Below are positions 1 to 5,619 of a stretch of DNA of 15,269 nucleotides, one piece after another. Under the pieces are notes generated by a model, which was not told where the DNA came from, ran no database searches, and saw only the letters and a list, made by a program, of their open reading frames with translations. The stretch's first letter is position 1. Every line of letters begins with the position of its first letter. Origin of the DNA: Nitrospinota bacterium (lineage in GTDB: Bacteria > Nitrospinota > Nitrospinia > UBA9942); contig DNJG01000036.1 in assembly GCA_003489165.1 (NCBI GenBank), forward strand, positions 4,790 through 20,058. The letters run 5' to 3'. The position numbers and the translations under genes were made by a program.

Positions 1-139
1 CCAAAACTTCTCCATCATCAATTGCAATGATTACCTCGTATTCACCATACTGTGCATGGATATGGGGACGGTGATGCTTCTTATTATCGAAGAAGAACAT
101 CAAAACAATAATACCATAAAACATAGATATTACGGGCAT
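1..139 (-). CDS. DUF4160 family protein, 5' part only (cut by window edge)
   Basis: Reading the minus strand from ATG at 139 gives 46 codons open to the window edge, beginning MPVISMFYGIIVLMFFF and continuing with a PHIHAQYGEYE segment. The hydrophobic start followed by a PHxHAxYG motif is the hallmark of the small DUF4160 family, usually about 80-90 residues, so roughly half is visible. A clear ribosome binding site (GGAG, five bases before ATG) supports the start. The gene lies 36 bases downstream of the radical SAM gene on the same strand and could be read through from it. Family members are often found next to DUF2442 genes and are suspected toxin-antitoxin-like or regulatory proteins, but no biochemical role is established. 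The family call is firm; any function is not. Confidence 0.8.
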   Translation of the reverse strand, partial: MPVISMFYGIIVLMFFFDNKKHHRPHIHAQYGEYEVIIAIDDGEVL

Positions 140-175
140 CTTTTCTCCATCATCGTAATTTTATCTGTGAGAGTT

Positions 176-1303
176 TCACTCTGTTTTTTGCATTTTATCC
201 CTGAATGTTTCTATCAGGGATTGGTTTCGCACTGCATCTTTCCCCAAAATTGCCTTTGCCCTCTCATGTGCAATCTCGCATGCATATTCTACCACAGCCT
301 CTTCATCCCCATGCTCCATCACTGACCATCCGGGACATCTGCTGCAGAAGTGTCTAACATTGCAAGTTGAACATCTGTTTTCTCGTTTAGCTTTACGGGA
401 TAATATCTCCGGGAATTGTTCCCATCCTTTGTTAAAAGGCACTTTCCTTAAATTATAATTTATATGTCTTACCATATTGCAAATCTGAAGATTCCCGCAG
501 GAATCTATATTAAATAAATTCTGACCCGCACTACAGAAAAATAACGGATTTGGGTTTGAATCCTGTTCTGTATTCTCTTCTAAAAAAGCCTTTTTCCATT
601 CTTTTCTTACCTCTTCATCAGCCATTTCTATATTAACGCCTTCTTCAGGCGCAACTCTTGTATAGCATGGACTTTTACCCCCATCAATCCTTGGGTTGAT
701 TGAAATATCAAACCTAAAATCTACACCAAGTTTTTTTGCAAAACTCTTCATCATAAAAATTTCATGCTTATTTTGTTCTATAAGAACAGTTTTTAATATA
801 AATTGGATTTTTCTGTCACGAAAAAGAGAGATTGCATCCATGCATCTGTCATAATTATCAGCAGAGCCTGTAACATTTTTATAGGTCTCACGGCTCATGC
901 CATAGAGACTGATTTCAATAAAAAACGGCTTAAAATCTTTAAGTTTATCTGCTATTTCTGATGTAATTAAAGTGCCATTGGTAAAGAGAACAATAATTAA
1001 GCCCCTTTTCTTGGCATAGGTATATATGTCCAGAAAATCTTTGCGGGTGAACGGCTCGCCGCCTGTAAATGTAAGCCATAGACAGCCGGCATCTGTTAAT
1101 TCATCTATTATGCGGCAGCACTCGTCAAAACTTAATTCATTTTTTTTAGAGTTATCCTTGATATAGCAGTGGCTGCAGTTTAAGTTGCAGTGGTCTGTAA
1201 CCTCTATAGAGCCGTTAAGGGGAAGCCTCTCGCTCTCTTTTTTAAAGTGCAGGTGTTTGCTAAAATTAAGGTATCTAAGTTCTGGTATTTTTGGACAGTC
1301 CAT
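176..1303 (-). CDS. Radical SAM/SPASM protein, PqqD-associated peptide-modification type
   Basis: A 375-residue radical SAM enzyme with a SPASM C-terminus. Numbered from the ATG at 1303, the SAM [4Fe-4S] cysteines are C39, C43 and C46 (CNLNCSHC), followed by TFTGGEP (GGEP motif) and LFTNGT. The C-terminus carries the SPASM set C257, C275 (CX12GX4C), C311, C314, C320, C323 and C342, enough for two auxiliary clusters. Family knowledge: SPASM enzymes working with PqqD-like chaperones typically modify ribosomal peptides, and two PqqD-like genes lie just upstream. The start was chosen at 1303 because MDCPKIPEL...FSKHLH is how I recall this family beginning. A longer form would start at GTG 1342, but that codon lies inside a repeat. 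Only a weak Shine-Dalgarno precedes 1303. The substrate is not identifiable here. Confidence 0.88.
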   Translation of the reverse strand: MDCPKIPELRYLNFSKHLHFKKESERLPLNGSIEVTDHCNLNCSHCYIKDNSKKNELSFDECCRIIDELTDAGCLWLTFTGGEPFTRKDFLDIYTYAKKRGLIIVLFTNGTLITSEIADKLKDFKPFFIEISLYGMSRETYKNVTGSADNYDRCMDAISLFRDRKIQFILKTVLIEQNKHEIFMMKSFAKKLGVDFRFDISINPRIDGGKSPCYTRVAPEEGVNIEMADEEVRKEWKKAFLEENTEQDSNPNPLFFCSAGQNLFNIDSCGNLQICNMVRHINYNLRKVPFNKGWEQFPEILSRKAKRENRCSTCNVRHFCSRCPGWSVMEHGDEEAVVEYACEIAHERAKAILGKDAVRNQSLIETFRDKMQKTE

Positions 1304-1336
1304 ATTTTGATTCTTCAGAGATTTCTGTGGAAAATT

Positions 1337-1362
1337 AACCACAGAGACACTGAGGCACAGAG
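1337..1362. repeat. Inverted repeat copy (right side) flanking the GxxExxY remnant
   Basis: This 26-base stretch, beginning AACCACAGAGACACTG, matches the reverse complement of 1529-1555 at 23 of 26 positions. The two copies face each other and bracket the GxxExxY reading frame, whose stop codon lies immediately inside this copy. Purine-rich CACAGAG-type repeats of this kind are commonly seen beside GxxExxY genes in other genomes, from memory. This copy also overlaps the optional GTG start of the radical SAM gene. Confidence 0.8.
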
Positions 1363-1363
1363 T

Positions 1364-1564
1364 CTATAAAACAAGTCTCTTAATTCCATCCTTTAATACT
1401 ATATTTAATTCATGACAAAAACATTCTTCATATGCAGACTCAAGCAGTCCTGGACCAAGATGACGATGAACCTCAATGGCAGAAGCAATAATCTTATCTG
1501 TCAGCTCTTCATTATAAAATATAATTTTCTCTGTGTCTCCGTGCCTCTGTGGTTTATTCTGCAT
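1364..1564 (-). pseudogene. GxxExxY family protein (PDDEXK_3-like) with internal deletion
   Basis: This is a 66-codon frame from ATG 1564, with GGAGAG nine bases upstream. It opens with the family's N-terminal block (EELTDKIIASAIEVHRHLGP, then GLLESAYEE, which fits GxxExxY) and ends LKDGIKRLVL-stop, which matches the family's usual C-terminus. Full-length members are about 120-140 residues, so the middle, which holds the nuclease-like core, is missing while both ends stay in frame. Residues encoded just after the start (NKPQRHGDTEK) come from the left inverted repeat. It is therefore most likely a non-functional remnant of an inserted unit lying between the second PqqD gene and the radical SAM gene. 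A longer frame from GTG 1585 is possible but less likely. The original role of the family is not established. Confidence 0.75.
1529..1555. repeat. Inverted repeat copy (left side) flanking the GxxExxY remnant
   Basis: Read on the minus strand, this copy starts AAACCACAGAGGCACGG and pairs with 1337-1362 in inverted orientation, with three mismatches over 26 bases. It sits inside the first codons of the GxxExxY frame, so it is both a repeat and coding sequence. Together the copies define a unit of about 219 bp. Confidence 0.8.
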
Positions 1565-1609
1565 TATCTGTTTCTCTCCACACAATTCCCTGAAGAGCCC
1601 ATATTTTAT

Positions 1610-1882
1610 CTACATCACCCTTATTAAATCTCTCTTTAGCATATCATCTAAAAAAGCGGTGGTGTCTTTTCTTGCGGTTTTTTCGTCAATATCAAAGGCT
1701 GAAGTTACATCCTGAACAAGTTCATCATTTGTCTTTTCTTTTTCAAGTGATGTCCATATGTGAGAGCCGACTTCGTTTAGTGTAATTGCCCTTCCCTCAT
1801 CCATATCCAGAAGTACAACCTTATCCTCAATCAATTTCCACAAAACCTCATTATTTCTTGTTAATACCTGCTGAGCCGCCAT
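1610..1882 (-). CDS. PqqD-like peptide chaperone (RRE domain), copy 1
   Basis: A 90-residue protein with the PqqD/RiPP recognition element pattern: a beta-rich start (VLWKLIEDKVVLLDMDEGRAITL), the conserved NEVGSHIW helix near residues 37-44, then ELVQDVTSAFDIDEKTARKD and a final LDDMLKRDLI helix. Family knowledge: such domains bind a precursor peptide and present it to a radical SAM or other modifying enzyme. The radical SAM/SPASM gene lies downstream on the same strand, separated only by the GxxExxY remnant, so it is the probable partner. The start overlaps the end of the TPR gene by 22 bases, indicating translational coupling within one transcript. It differs clearly from the other PqqD-like protein at 3337-3636, so the two are unlikely to be a recent duplication. 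Confidence 0.85.
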   Translation of the reverse strand: MAAQQVLTRNNEVLWKLIEDKVVLLDMDEGRAITLNEVGSHIWTSLEKEKTNDELVQDVTSAFDIDEKTARKDTTAFLDDMLKRDLIRVM

Positions 1883-2514
1883 TTAATTCTCCAGAAAAGG
1901 GCAAAATAAGATGTGATAAACGCCGCTTTCAATTCGTCAAACATTCTATCATATAATCCCTTCTTGAAGTATATAAAAACAAGCCTCCATCTTAATGGAG
2001 GATGGGCAAATAATCCCAAATTGATAGCCCGCCTTGTTTCTCTCATTGCTTCATTATAATCCTCTTTTTTTATATAGGCAAGCCCAAGATATGAATGAGT
2101 CACTGGGTTGTCAGGTTTTAAAGAGAGCGCCTTTTTTAGATTTTCTATTCCATTATCTATGTTTTTATTTACGAGCTGAATATAACCGATATTTTGCAGT
2201 GCCTCTTCTTTATTTGGATTCAGCTTTAGTGCATTATTGTAATTTAAAAGCGCCTCATCCCATCTCTTTCTGATTTTATGAATATTTCCAAGTTTTATCA
2301 GAAAATCAGGATTTTGAGGGTCTAATTCAAGCATCTTCTTATATTCGTTTTCAGCCTCTTTTAATTTGTTCTTGCCTGCCTGTTTAGCAGACAGGCTTTC
2401 AAACAGATAACCTCTATTGTTATACAAGGTTCTGTAATTCGTCTTTCTCCACCACAAGAGTGTGTCATTATGGTTTTCCATTAAGAATATATTGTGGCGG
2501 GTAATCAATCCCAT
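1861..2514 (-). CDS. Tetratricopeptide repeat protein
   Basis: A 217-residue protein from ATG 2514; a TTG at 2532 would add six residues. Numbered from the TTG, TPR units cover about residues 56-185, with typical repeats ending ELDPQNP, KLNPNKE and LKPDNPV. Three clear units and a weaker fourth are visible. TPRs bind proteins, so a scaffold or adaptor role for the cassette is likely. The first 45 residues are not TPR and include MENHNDTLLWWRK. This weakly resembles the HN-x-x-L-x-x-W start of UPF0489-type proteins, but that is only an impression. The C-terminus is aromatic and basic (FALFWRIKWRLSRY), possibly membrane-associated. The gene overlaps the S26-GNAT gene upstream and the PqqD gene downstream, which argues for a single operon. 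Confidence 0.85.
   Translation of the reverse strand: MGLITRHNIFLMENHNDTLLWWRKTNYRTLYNNRGYLFESLSAKQAGKNKLKEAENEYKKMLELDPQNPDFLIKLGNIHKIRKRWDEALLNYNNALKLNPNKEEALQNIGYIQLVNKNIDNGIENLKKALSLKPDNPVTHSYLGLAYIKKEDYNEAMRETRRAINLGLFAHPPLRWRLVFIYFKKGLYDRMFDELKAAFITSYFALFWRIKWRLSRY
2374..2396. repeat. Small palindromic element inside the TPR gene
   Basis: GCCTGT (2378-2383) and ACAGGC (2391-2396) form a 6-bp stem with a 7-base loop, and a further GCCTG at 2374-2378 extends the motif. On the coding strand it encodes about SAKQAGK, exactly between the non-TPR N-terminus and the first TPR unit. It is GC-rich against an AT-rich background and looks like a small palindromic repeat absorbed into the gene. 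Only one copy is seen in this window. Confidence 0.45.
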
Positions 2515-3347
2515 ATTTGGGAGGTATGACAAGAAGTCTCTTTAACATTCTTCTTTAAGTAAATAAAATTTTTAAAAGGGGGATTGTTGGTGGCATCATC
2601 GGTAATTGTAAAGCCAAGTTTTTTATACAGCATTACAGCTGATATGTTTGAAGGCGAAACATATAATCTAACTTCATCTGCACCGATTTTATTCAAATAA
2701 TGCAACACCTCTTTAACCAGTTTTTTCCCAAGATTCAATCTTCTGTATTTATAATGAACCTTTAAGCCTGTCATAATCCATACTGAATTTTTATCTTTCT
2801 CATGAAGGGGAGATAAATCAACATATCCAATTACCCTCTTACCTTTTTGAATAGCCCAATTTAAAACAATTCCCCCCTCATCATTGACTGCTGACTGTTC
2901 AATTATTATATTTTTTGGCTTAAGGATAACCTTTGCAAGCTTACTGTATAATCTAAGACCCTGCACCTTGCGCAGAATTTTACCCAGAATATGTCTGATA
3001 TTTATGCCTCTTCTTTCAACCTCTATCACCTTGCCCAAAACCTGTTCATTGGTAATAGGGCTGTCAAAATTCAGAGATGAATCCCCTTTTGTCAATATGC
3101 CTCCACCCTCGCTTTTTTTAATAACCCTGTGAACAACAGGGGTATTTTCTTTTGAACGATAGAGTATAATATCTCCATGGGTTATCTCATCTGTAATTGG
3201 ACTTACTGCAACTATGTCGCCGTTTCTTATAGACGGCAGCATGCTCAAGCCTTTTGCTTTGAATCTTATGCTATTCCCCTGTTTGAGTATTGTTTCAGCA
3301 AGGCAGGAAAAATCTTTTTTGCCGCATGAAAGGATGTTATTGACCAT
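2505..3347 (-). CDS. S24/S26 (signal-peptidase-like) domain fused to GNAT acetyltransferase
   Basis: A 280-residue two-domain protein. Residues about 28-110 form an S26-type peptidase fold: GLSMLPSIRNGD with the nucleophile S35, then VVHRV with H73 in the position used by the Ser-His (SipW/ER) subtype, and TKGDS with D89. No N-terminal membrane anchor is visible, unlike ordinary signal peptidases. Residues about 155-265 are a GNAT acetyltransferase, with VHYKYRRLNLGKKLVKEVL as the acetyl-CoA loop and SPSNISAVMLYKKLGF near the end. Standalone S24/S26 peptidases often sit beside PqqD genes and are thought to cut leader peptides. The acetyltransferase half would suggest acetylation of the product. 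The start overlaps the upstream PqqD gene by 11 bases and the end overlaps the TPR gene. Domain calls are strong; the joint role is inferred. Confidence 0.87.
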   Translation of the reverse strand: MVNNILSCGKKDFSCLAETILKQGNSIRFKAKGLSMLPSIRNGDIVAVSPITDEITHGDIILYRSKENTPVVHRVIKKSEGGGILTKGDSSLNFDSPITNEQVLGKVIEVERRGINIRHILGKILRKVQGLRLYSKLAKVILKPKNIIIEQSAVNDEGGIVLNWAIQKGKRVIGYVDLSPLHEKDKNSVWIMTGLKVHYKYRRLNLGKKLVKEVLHYLNKIGADEVRLYVSPSNISAVMLYKKLGFTITDDATNNPPFKNFIYLKKNVKETSCHTSQIWD

Positions 3348-3636
3348 TTGCTACATCAATTGCCTTTATTTTTAATAACTGGCTTATAAAAGAAATAAGG
3401 TCGTCTTTGGCTGCTTCTTCTTCCACATCATATACTGCAGTTATGCCTTTTAATATCTGCTCAATATTACTCTTGCCATCTATAAGTTCCCATATCAAAG
3501 CGCCAATTTCATTTAATGTGTAGATGCAATTCAGGTCAGCCACCTGCTGTCTTATTGGCACCAATATGTATTCATCAGCAATCCTGCGATAAACCATATT
3601 GGAGTCTTTTTGATAAATGGTATTCAAATTATTCAT
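3337..3636 (-). CDS. PqqD-like peptide chaperone (RRE domain), copy 2
   Basis: A 99-residue PqqD-family protein. SNMVYRRIADEYILVPIRQQ is the beta-strand start typical of the PqqD subtype found beside S24/S26 peptidases, followed by the helix YTLNEIGALIWELIDG (about residues 39-54), IEQILKGITAVYDVEEEAAK and a final helix. The role is expected to be binding and presenting a precursor peptide to downstream enzymes. It is the first gene of the overlapping run that continues into the S26-GNAT gene. The ATG at 3636 has no obvious Shine-Dalgarno; an internal ATG at 3597 is the alternative. Its pairing with the peptidase suggests it delivers peptide to that enzyme, while copy 1 may serve the radical SAM enzyme. 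That division is inference. Confidence 0.87.
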   Translation of the reverse strand: MNNLNTIYQKDSNMVYRRIADEYILVPIRQQVADLNCIYTLNEIGALIWELIDGKSNIEQILKGITAVYDVEEEAAKDDLISFISQLLKIKAIDVANGQ

Positions 3637-3758
3637 ATTATGTTTTAAGTTAGAAGTGTATATATCCTTAGACTTTCATTTCCTCAGGAATTAATACTTC
3701 AAAAAAATTATTTTATTTTTGGGTTATATTAATCGTTATCTAAGTGAATACACTAAAT
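3637..3758 (-). promoter_or_regulatory. Intergenic region expected to hold the cassette promoter
   Basis: These 122 very AT-rich bases separate the HEPN gene from the first PqqD gene on the same strand. A perfect 11-bp palindrome (TTCCTCAGGAA, 3680-3690) lies about 44 bases before the PqqD start and could be an operator. No convincing -35/-10 pair was found; a TATAAC hexamer on the minus strand lacks a good -35 partner. No open frame long enough for a precursor peptide is present, and a short imperfect hairpin after the HEPN stop has no adjoining T run. Confidence 0.3.
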
Positions 3759-4223
3759 CTATTTCAGTTTTTTTATGAAACCTTTTATTCCTGAGTAGAT
3801 TACACAAAGCCTTTCGGACATTTTGTGCAGTTGATTGATGCCTTTCGCTATCTCTTCCTCTTCTTCGCTATACTCATGGGAAAGGATATTTCTCAGCTCC
3901 CTCATCTTAATCCACTCCTCGGCACTTTCAATTATCTTAAGTTTTTCTGACCTGTTTAACACATCTATAAATGGACTGTTTTCAATATCTTCCTGAAGGA
4001 CAAGCAAAACAGTTCTTAAGAGCCTTCCGGCTGCATCTTGCAGTTTTGTAAAACGATAAGACATTTGGTCAATAAGAGATATTTCTCTATCACCTAAGAT
4101 GCGATAGCCTTCTTTATTTAACGGTATTATAGTTTTTAGAGATTTTATGGCTATAGCAAGCCGCTGTAAATGCTTATCGCAAATCTTTATCCTTCCATCT
4201 AAGATTTTGATTATTTCGCTCAT
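3759..4223 (-). CDS. HEPN domain protein, toxin-like partner of MNT nucleotidyltransferase
   Basis: A 154-residue, mostly helical protein with the HEPN RNase signature RX4HXY: R111, H116 and Y118 in RELRNILSHEY. In characterised HEPN/MNT pairs the HEPN protein is an RNase toxin, and the MNT antitoxin silences it by adding AMP to the tyrosine of this same motif. All three residues are present, so the pair looks intact. The ATG overlaps the stop of the MNT gene by four bases (ATGA), so translation is coupled and the MNT protein is made first. Length is in the normal range. An alternative role is a HEPN-MNT pair with other nucleotide chemistry, but toxin-antitoxin is the default reading. Assignment rests on motif and pairing, since HEPN sequences diverge strongly. 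Confidence 0.82.
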   Translation of the reverse strand: MSEIIKILDGRIKICDKHLQRLAIAIKSLKTIIPLNKEGYRILGDREISLIDQMSYRFTKLQDAAGRLLRTVLLVLQEDIENSPFIDVLNRSEKLKIIESAEEWIKMRELRNILSHEYSEEEEEIAKGINQLHKMSERLCVIYSGIKGFIKKLK

Positions 4224-4519
4224 ATTTTTACACCTGCATTTTTTGCTGATTCATAAATGGGATATATTTGCTTGCTTTCTCTTTTTTTAACCACAAGGTC
4301 TATCTTTTGTTCTCCTATTGCCTTGTGTAAGGCTGTAAGGAATTCCAGTTTTGCGTCAAATATATCCTCTATTAACGAAGACTCAATATATATATCAATA
4401 TCTCCACCCCTTTTTGCATCATCCACCCGTGAGCCGAATATGTAGACTTCACAATCATTGCCAAAGTGTTTTTGAGCAAGGGTATTGATGGTTTTTATGG
4501 TATCCTGTGATAATCTCAT
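4220..4519 (-). CDS. MNT-domain nucleotidyltransferase (antitoxin of HEPN/MNT pair)
   Basis: A 99-residue minimal nucleotidyltransferase. The active-site motif is GSRVDDAKRGGDIDI (G29, S30, then D40 and D42) and a third acidic residue is D74 in KIDLVV, giving the usual three-carboxylate metal site. Spacing between GS and the first Asp of DxD is nine residues, one fewer than the GSX10DXD often quoted for MntA-type antitoxins. Family knowledge: MNT antitoxins AMPylate their HEPN toxin using ATP. The start has GGGAAG five bases upstream and a near-consensus promoter at 4553-4581, so this gene leads the operon. Its position next to the peptide-modification cassette may be coincidental, since such pairs move frequently. 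Confidence 0.86.
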   Translation of the reverse strand: MRLSQDTIKTINTLAQKHFGNDCEVYIFGSRVDDAKRGGDIDIYIESSLIEDIFDAKLEFLTALHKAIGEQKIDLVVKKRESKQIYPIYESAKNAGVKI

Positions 4520-4552
4520 TACATTCTTCCCATATGTCCTCTTGTTATGGAA

Positions 4553-4581
4553 ATAATATAACGAGGAACAGGTGGTGTCAA
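4553..4581 (-). promoter_or_regulatory. Sigma-70 type promoter for the MNT/HEPN operon
   Basis: On the minus strand, TTGACA (4581-4576) is a perfect -35 hexamer and TATTAT (4558-4553) matches the -10 consensus at five of six positions, with an ideal 17-base spacer. Transcription would start near 4546, leaving a leader of about 27 bases that contains the GGGAAG ribosome binding site before ATG 4519. Confidence 0.72.
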
Positions 4582-4875
4582 TTAAAAATCAAGACTGTGA
4601 CCGGTATTTTCCCTTCCTGAAATCATACGACCTTGATTTCCAGCCCAAATTTCGATATAGAAAAGCCCGACAAATGGTTTTAAAGTCAACATCGTTAGAC
4701 TTGAACGGATTTAAATCACCACATAGCACCACATGGAGGTGATGCGTGATGCTTCCCTCGGAGGCGGGCATGGATGCCAGACGAGAATGAGTGAGAGGCT
4801 AATGCTGTTGACTCATGTATCATTCTATCTCTGTTTTAGGGTTCAGCAGGAATCTTTCGGTTATCTGTTAAAGTA

Positions 4876-4884
4876 TGCTAAAAT
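4876..4884 (+). promoter_or_regulatory. Extended -10 promoter of the ABC transporter operon
   Basis: TGCTAAAAT (4876-4884) fits an extended -10 element (TGnTAnAAT) and ends only six bases before the ATG at 4891. The -35 region (TTCGGT at 4856-4861) is poor, which extended -10 promoters tolerate. A start seven bases after the -10 would fall on the A of the ATG, predicting a leaderless message. No Shine-Dalgarno is visible before the gene, which agrees with this. Confidence 0.45.
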
Positions 4885-4890
4885 AAAACA

Positions 4891-5619
4891 ATGCCGGAAC
4901 CATTATACGCTGTAGAAACAATAGACCTGACAAAATATTTTCATCATGGAGGTGCTAAGGCGCTTAAGAATGTAAATCTTCAAATAAGGCATGGAGAGAT
5001 TGTCGCATTGTTAGGCCCAAATGGGGCAGGCAAGACAACCCTTCTTAAAATACTATCTACATTAGTTCTTCCCACAAGCGGGACAGCCTATGTAAAAGGG
5101 TATGAAATTGTCCGTTGTGAAGATGATGTAAAAAAAAGTATCGGGCTTGTTACAGGCGAAGAGCGGAGTTTCTACTGGCGACTAACAGGCAGACAGAATC
5201 TGGAGTTTTTTGCCGCTCTTTACAATCTTAAAAAAAATCAGATCAATGAAAGGCTGGATTATCTGTTTAACCTGTTTGAAATAGAAAATCCTGATAAGAG
5301 GTTTTATGAGTATTCTGCAGGAATAAAGCAGAGGTTCGGGCTCATCCGCTGTCTATTGCATGAGCCTGATGTCATCCTGATGGATGAGCCGACAAAGAGT
5401 TTAGACCCATTCTCTGCAAAAAGCTTAAGGGAATTTATAAAAGAAACGATTGTAAAAAAAACAGGGAAGACAGTTTTGTTCACCACACACAGACTGGAAG
5501 AAATCAAGGATTTTTGCGACTCTGCGGCGCTGATGTCTCAGGGGGAGATTATAGCCTGCGGAAAATTAAGTGAAGAGGATATATACAAATGTTTTTCAGA
5601 AAGGCATTCGCATTCATAA
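4891..5619 (+). CDS. ABC transporter ATP-binding protein, ABC-2/DrrA-like exporter
   Basis: A 242-residue nucleotide-binding subunit with Walker A GPNGAGKTT (42-50), signature YSAGIKQR (141-148), Walker B VILMDEP (161-167, catalytic E166), D-loop SLDP and switch histidine H200 in TTHRLEE. The segment between Walker A and the signature reads GEERSFYWRLTGRQN, a subfamily mark that replaces the usual Q-loop glutamine region; the signature has Ala where Gly is normal. It pairs with the permease, whose start lies inside its last codons, to form an exporter powered by ATP at the inner membrane. The substrate is unknown. The position diverging from the two-PqqD cassette suggests peptide export, and the position before the glycan genes suggests lipid or glycan export. 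The first fits my memory of similar loci better. Confidence 0.92.
   Translation: MPEPLYAVETIDLTKYFHHGGAKALKNVNLQIRHGEIVALLGPNGAGKTTLLKILSTLVLPTSGTAYVKGYEIVRCEDDVKKSIGLVTGEERSFYWRLTGRQNLEFFAALYNLKKNQINERLDYLFNLFEIENPDKRFYEYSAGIKQRFGLIRCLLHEPDVILMDEPTKSLDPFSAKSLREFIKETIVKKTGKTVLFTTHRLEEIKDFCDSAALMSQGEIIACGKLSEEDIYKCFSERHSHS

Larger units (their letters stand above)
4520..4890. other. Divergent intergenic region (371 bp), no supported gene
   Basis: This region lies between the minus-strand MNT/HEPN pair and the plus-strand ABC genes and contains promoters for both. It also holds a 10-bp palindrome GATTTAAATC (4708-4717), a direct repeat CACCACAT (4717-4734 area), and a very strong Shine-Dalgarno-like GGAGGTGAT (4735-4743) that leads only into a 13-codon frame. 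Open frames of 55-60 codons exist on both strands, including GTG 4575 to 4742, but none resembles a known protein. The composition suggests an old insertion or decayed gene. Confidence 0.5.

Noticed and set aside
56..325. An 89-codon plus-strand open frame.
   Set aside because: It lies opposite the DUF4160 and radical SAM genes, both supported by motifs; the plus-strand translation has none.
3741..3757. Imperfect hairpin after the HEPN stop as a terminator.
   Set aside because: The stem is only four to six AT-rich pairs and no T run follows it on the minus strand.
3637..3758. Precursor peptide gene for the PqqD/radical SAM cassette.
   Set aside because: The longest minus-strand frames here are only a few codons (for example ATGAAAGTCTAA); nothing with a leader-like sequence.
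4570..4600. The stretch GTGTCAATTAAAAATC resembles ends of some IS21-type insertion sequences.
   Set aside because: No transposase or matching second end is visible, and the TTGACA in it is explained by a promoter with an ideal spacer to a -10.
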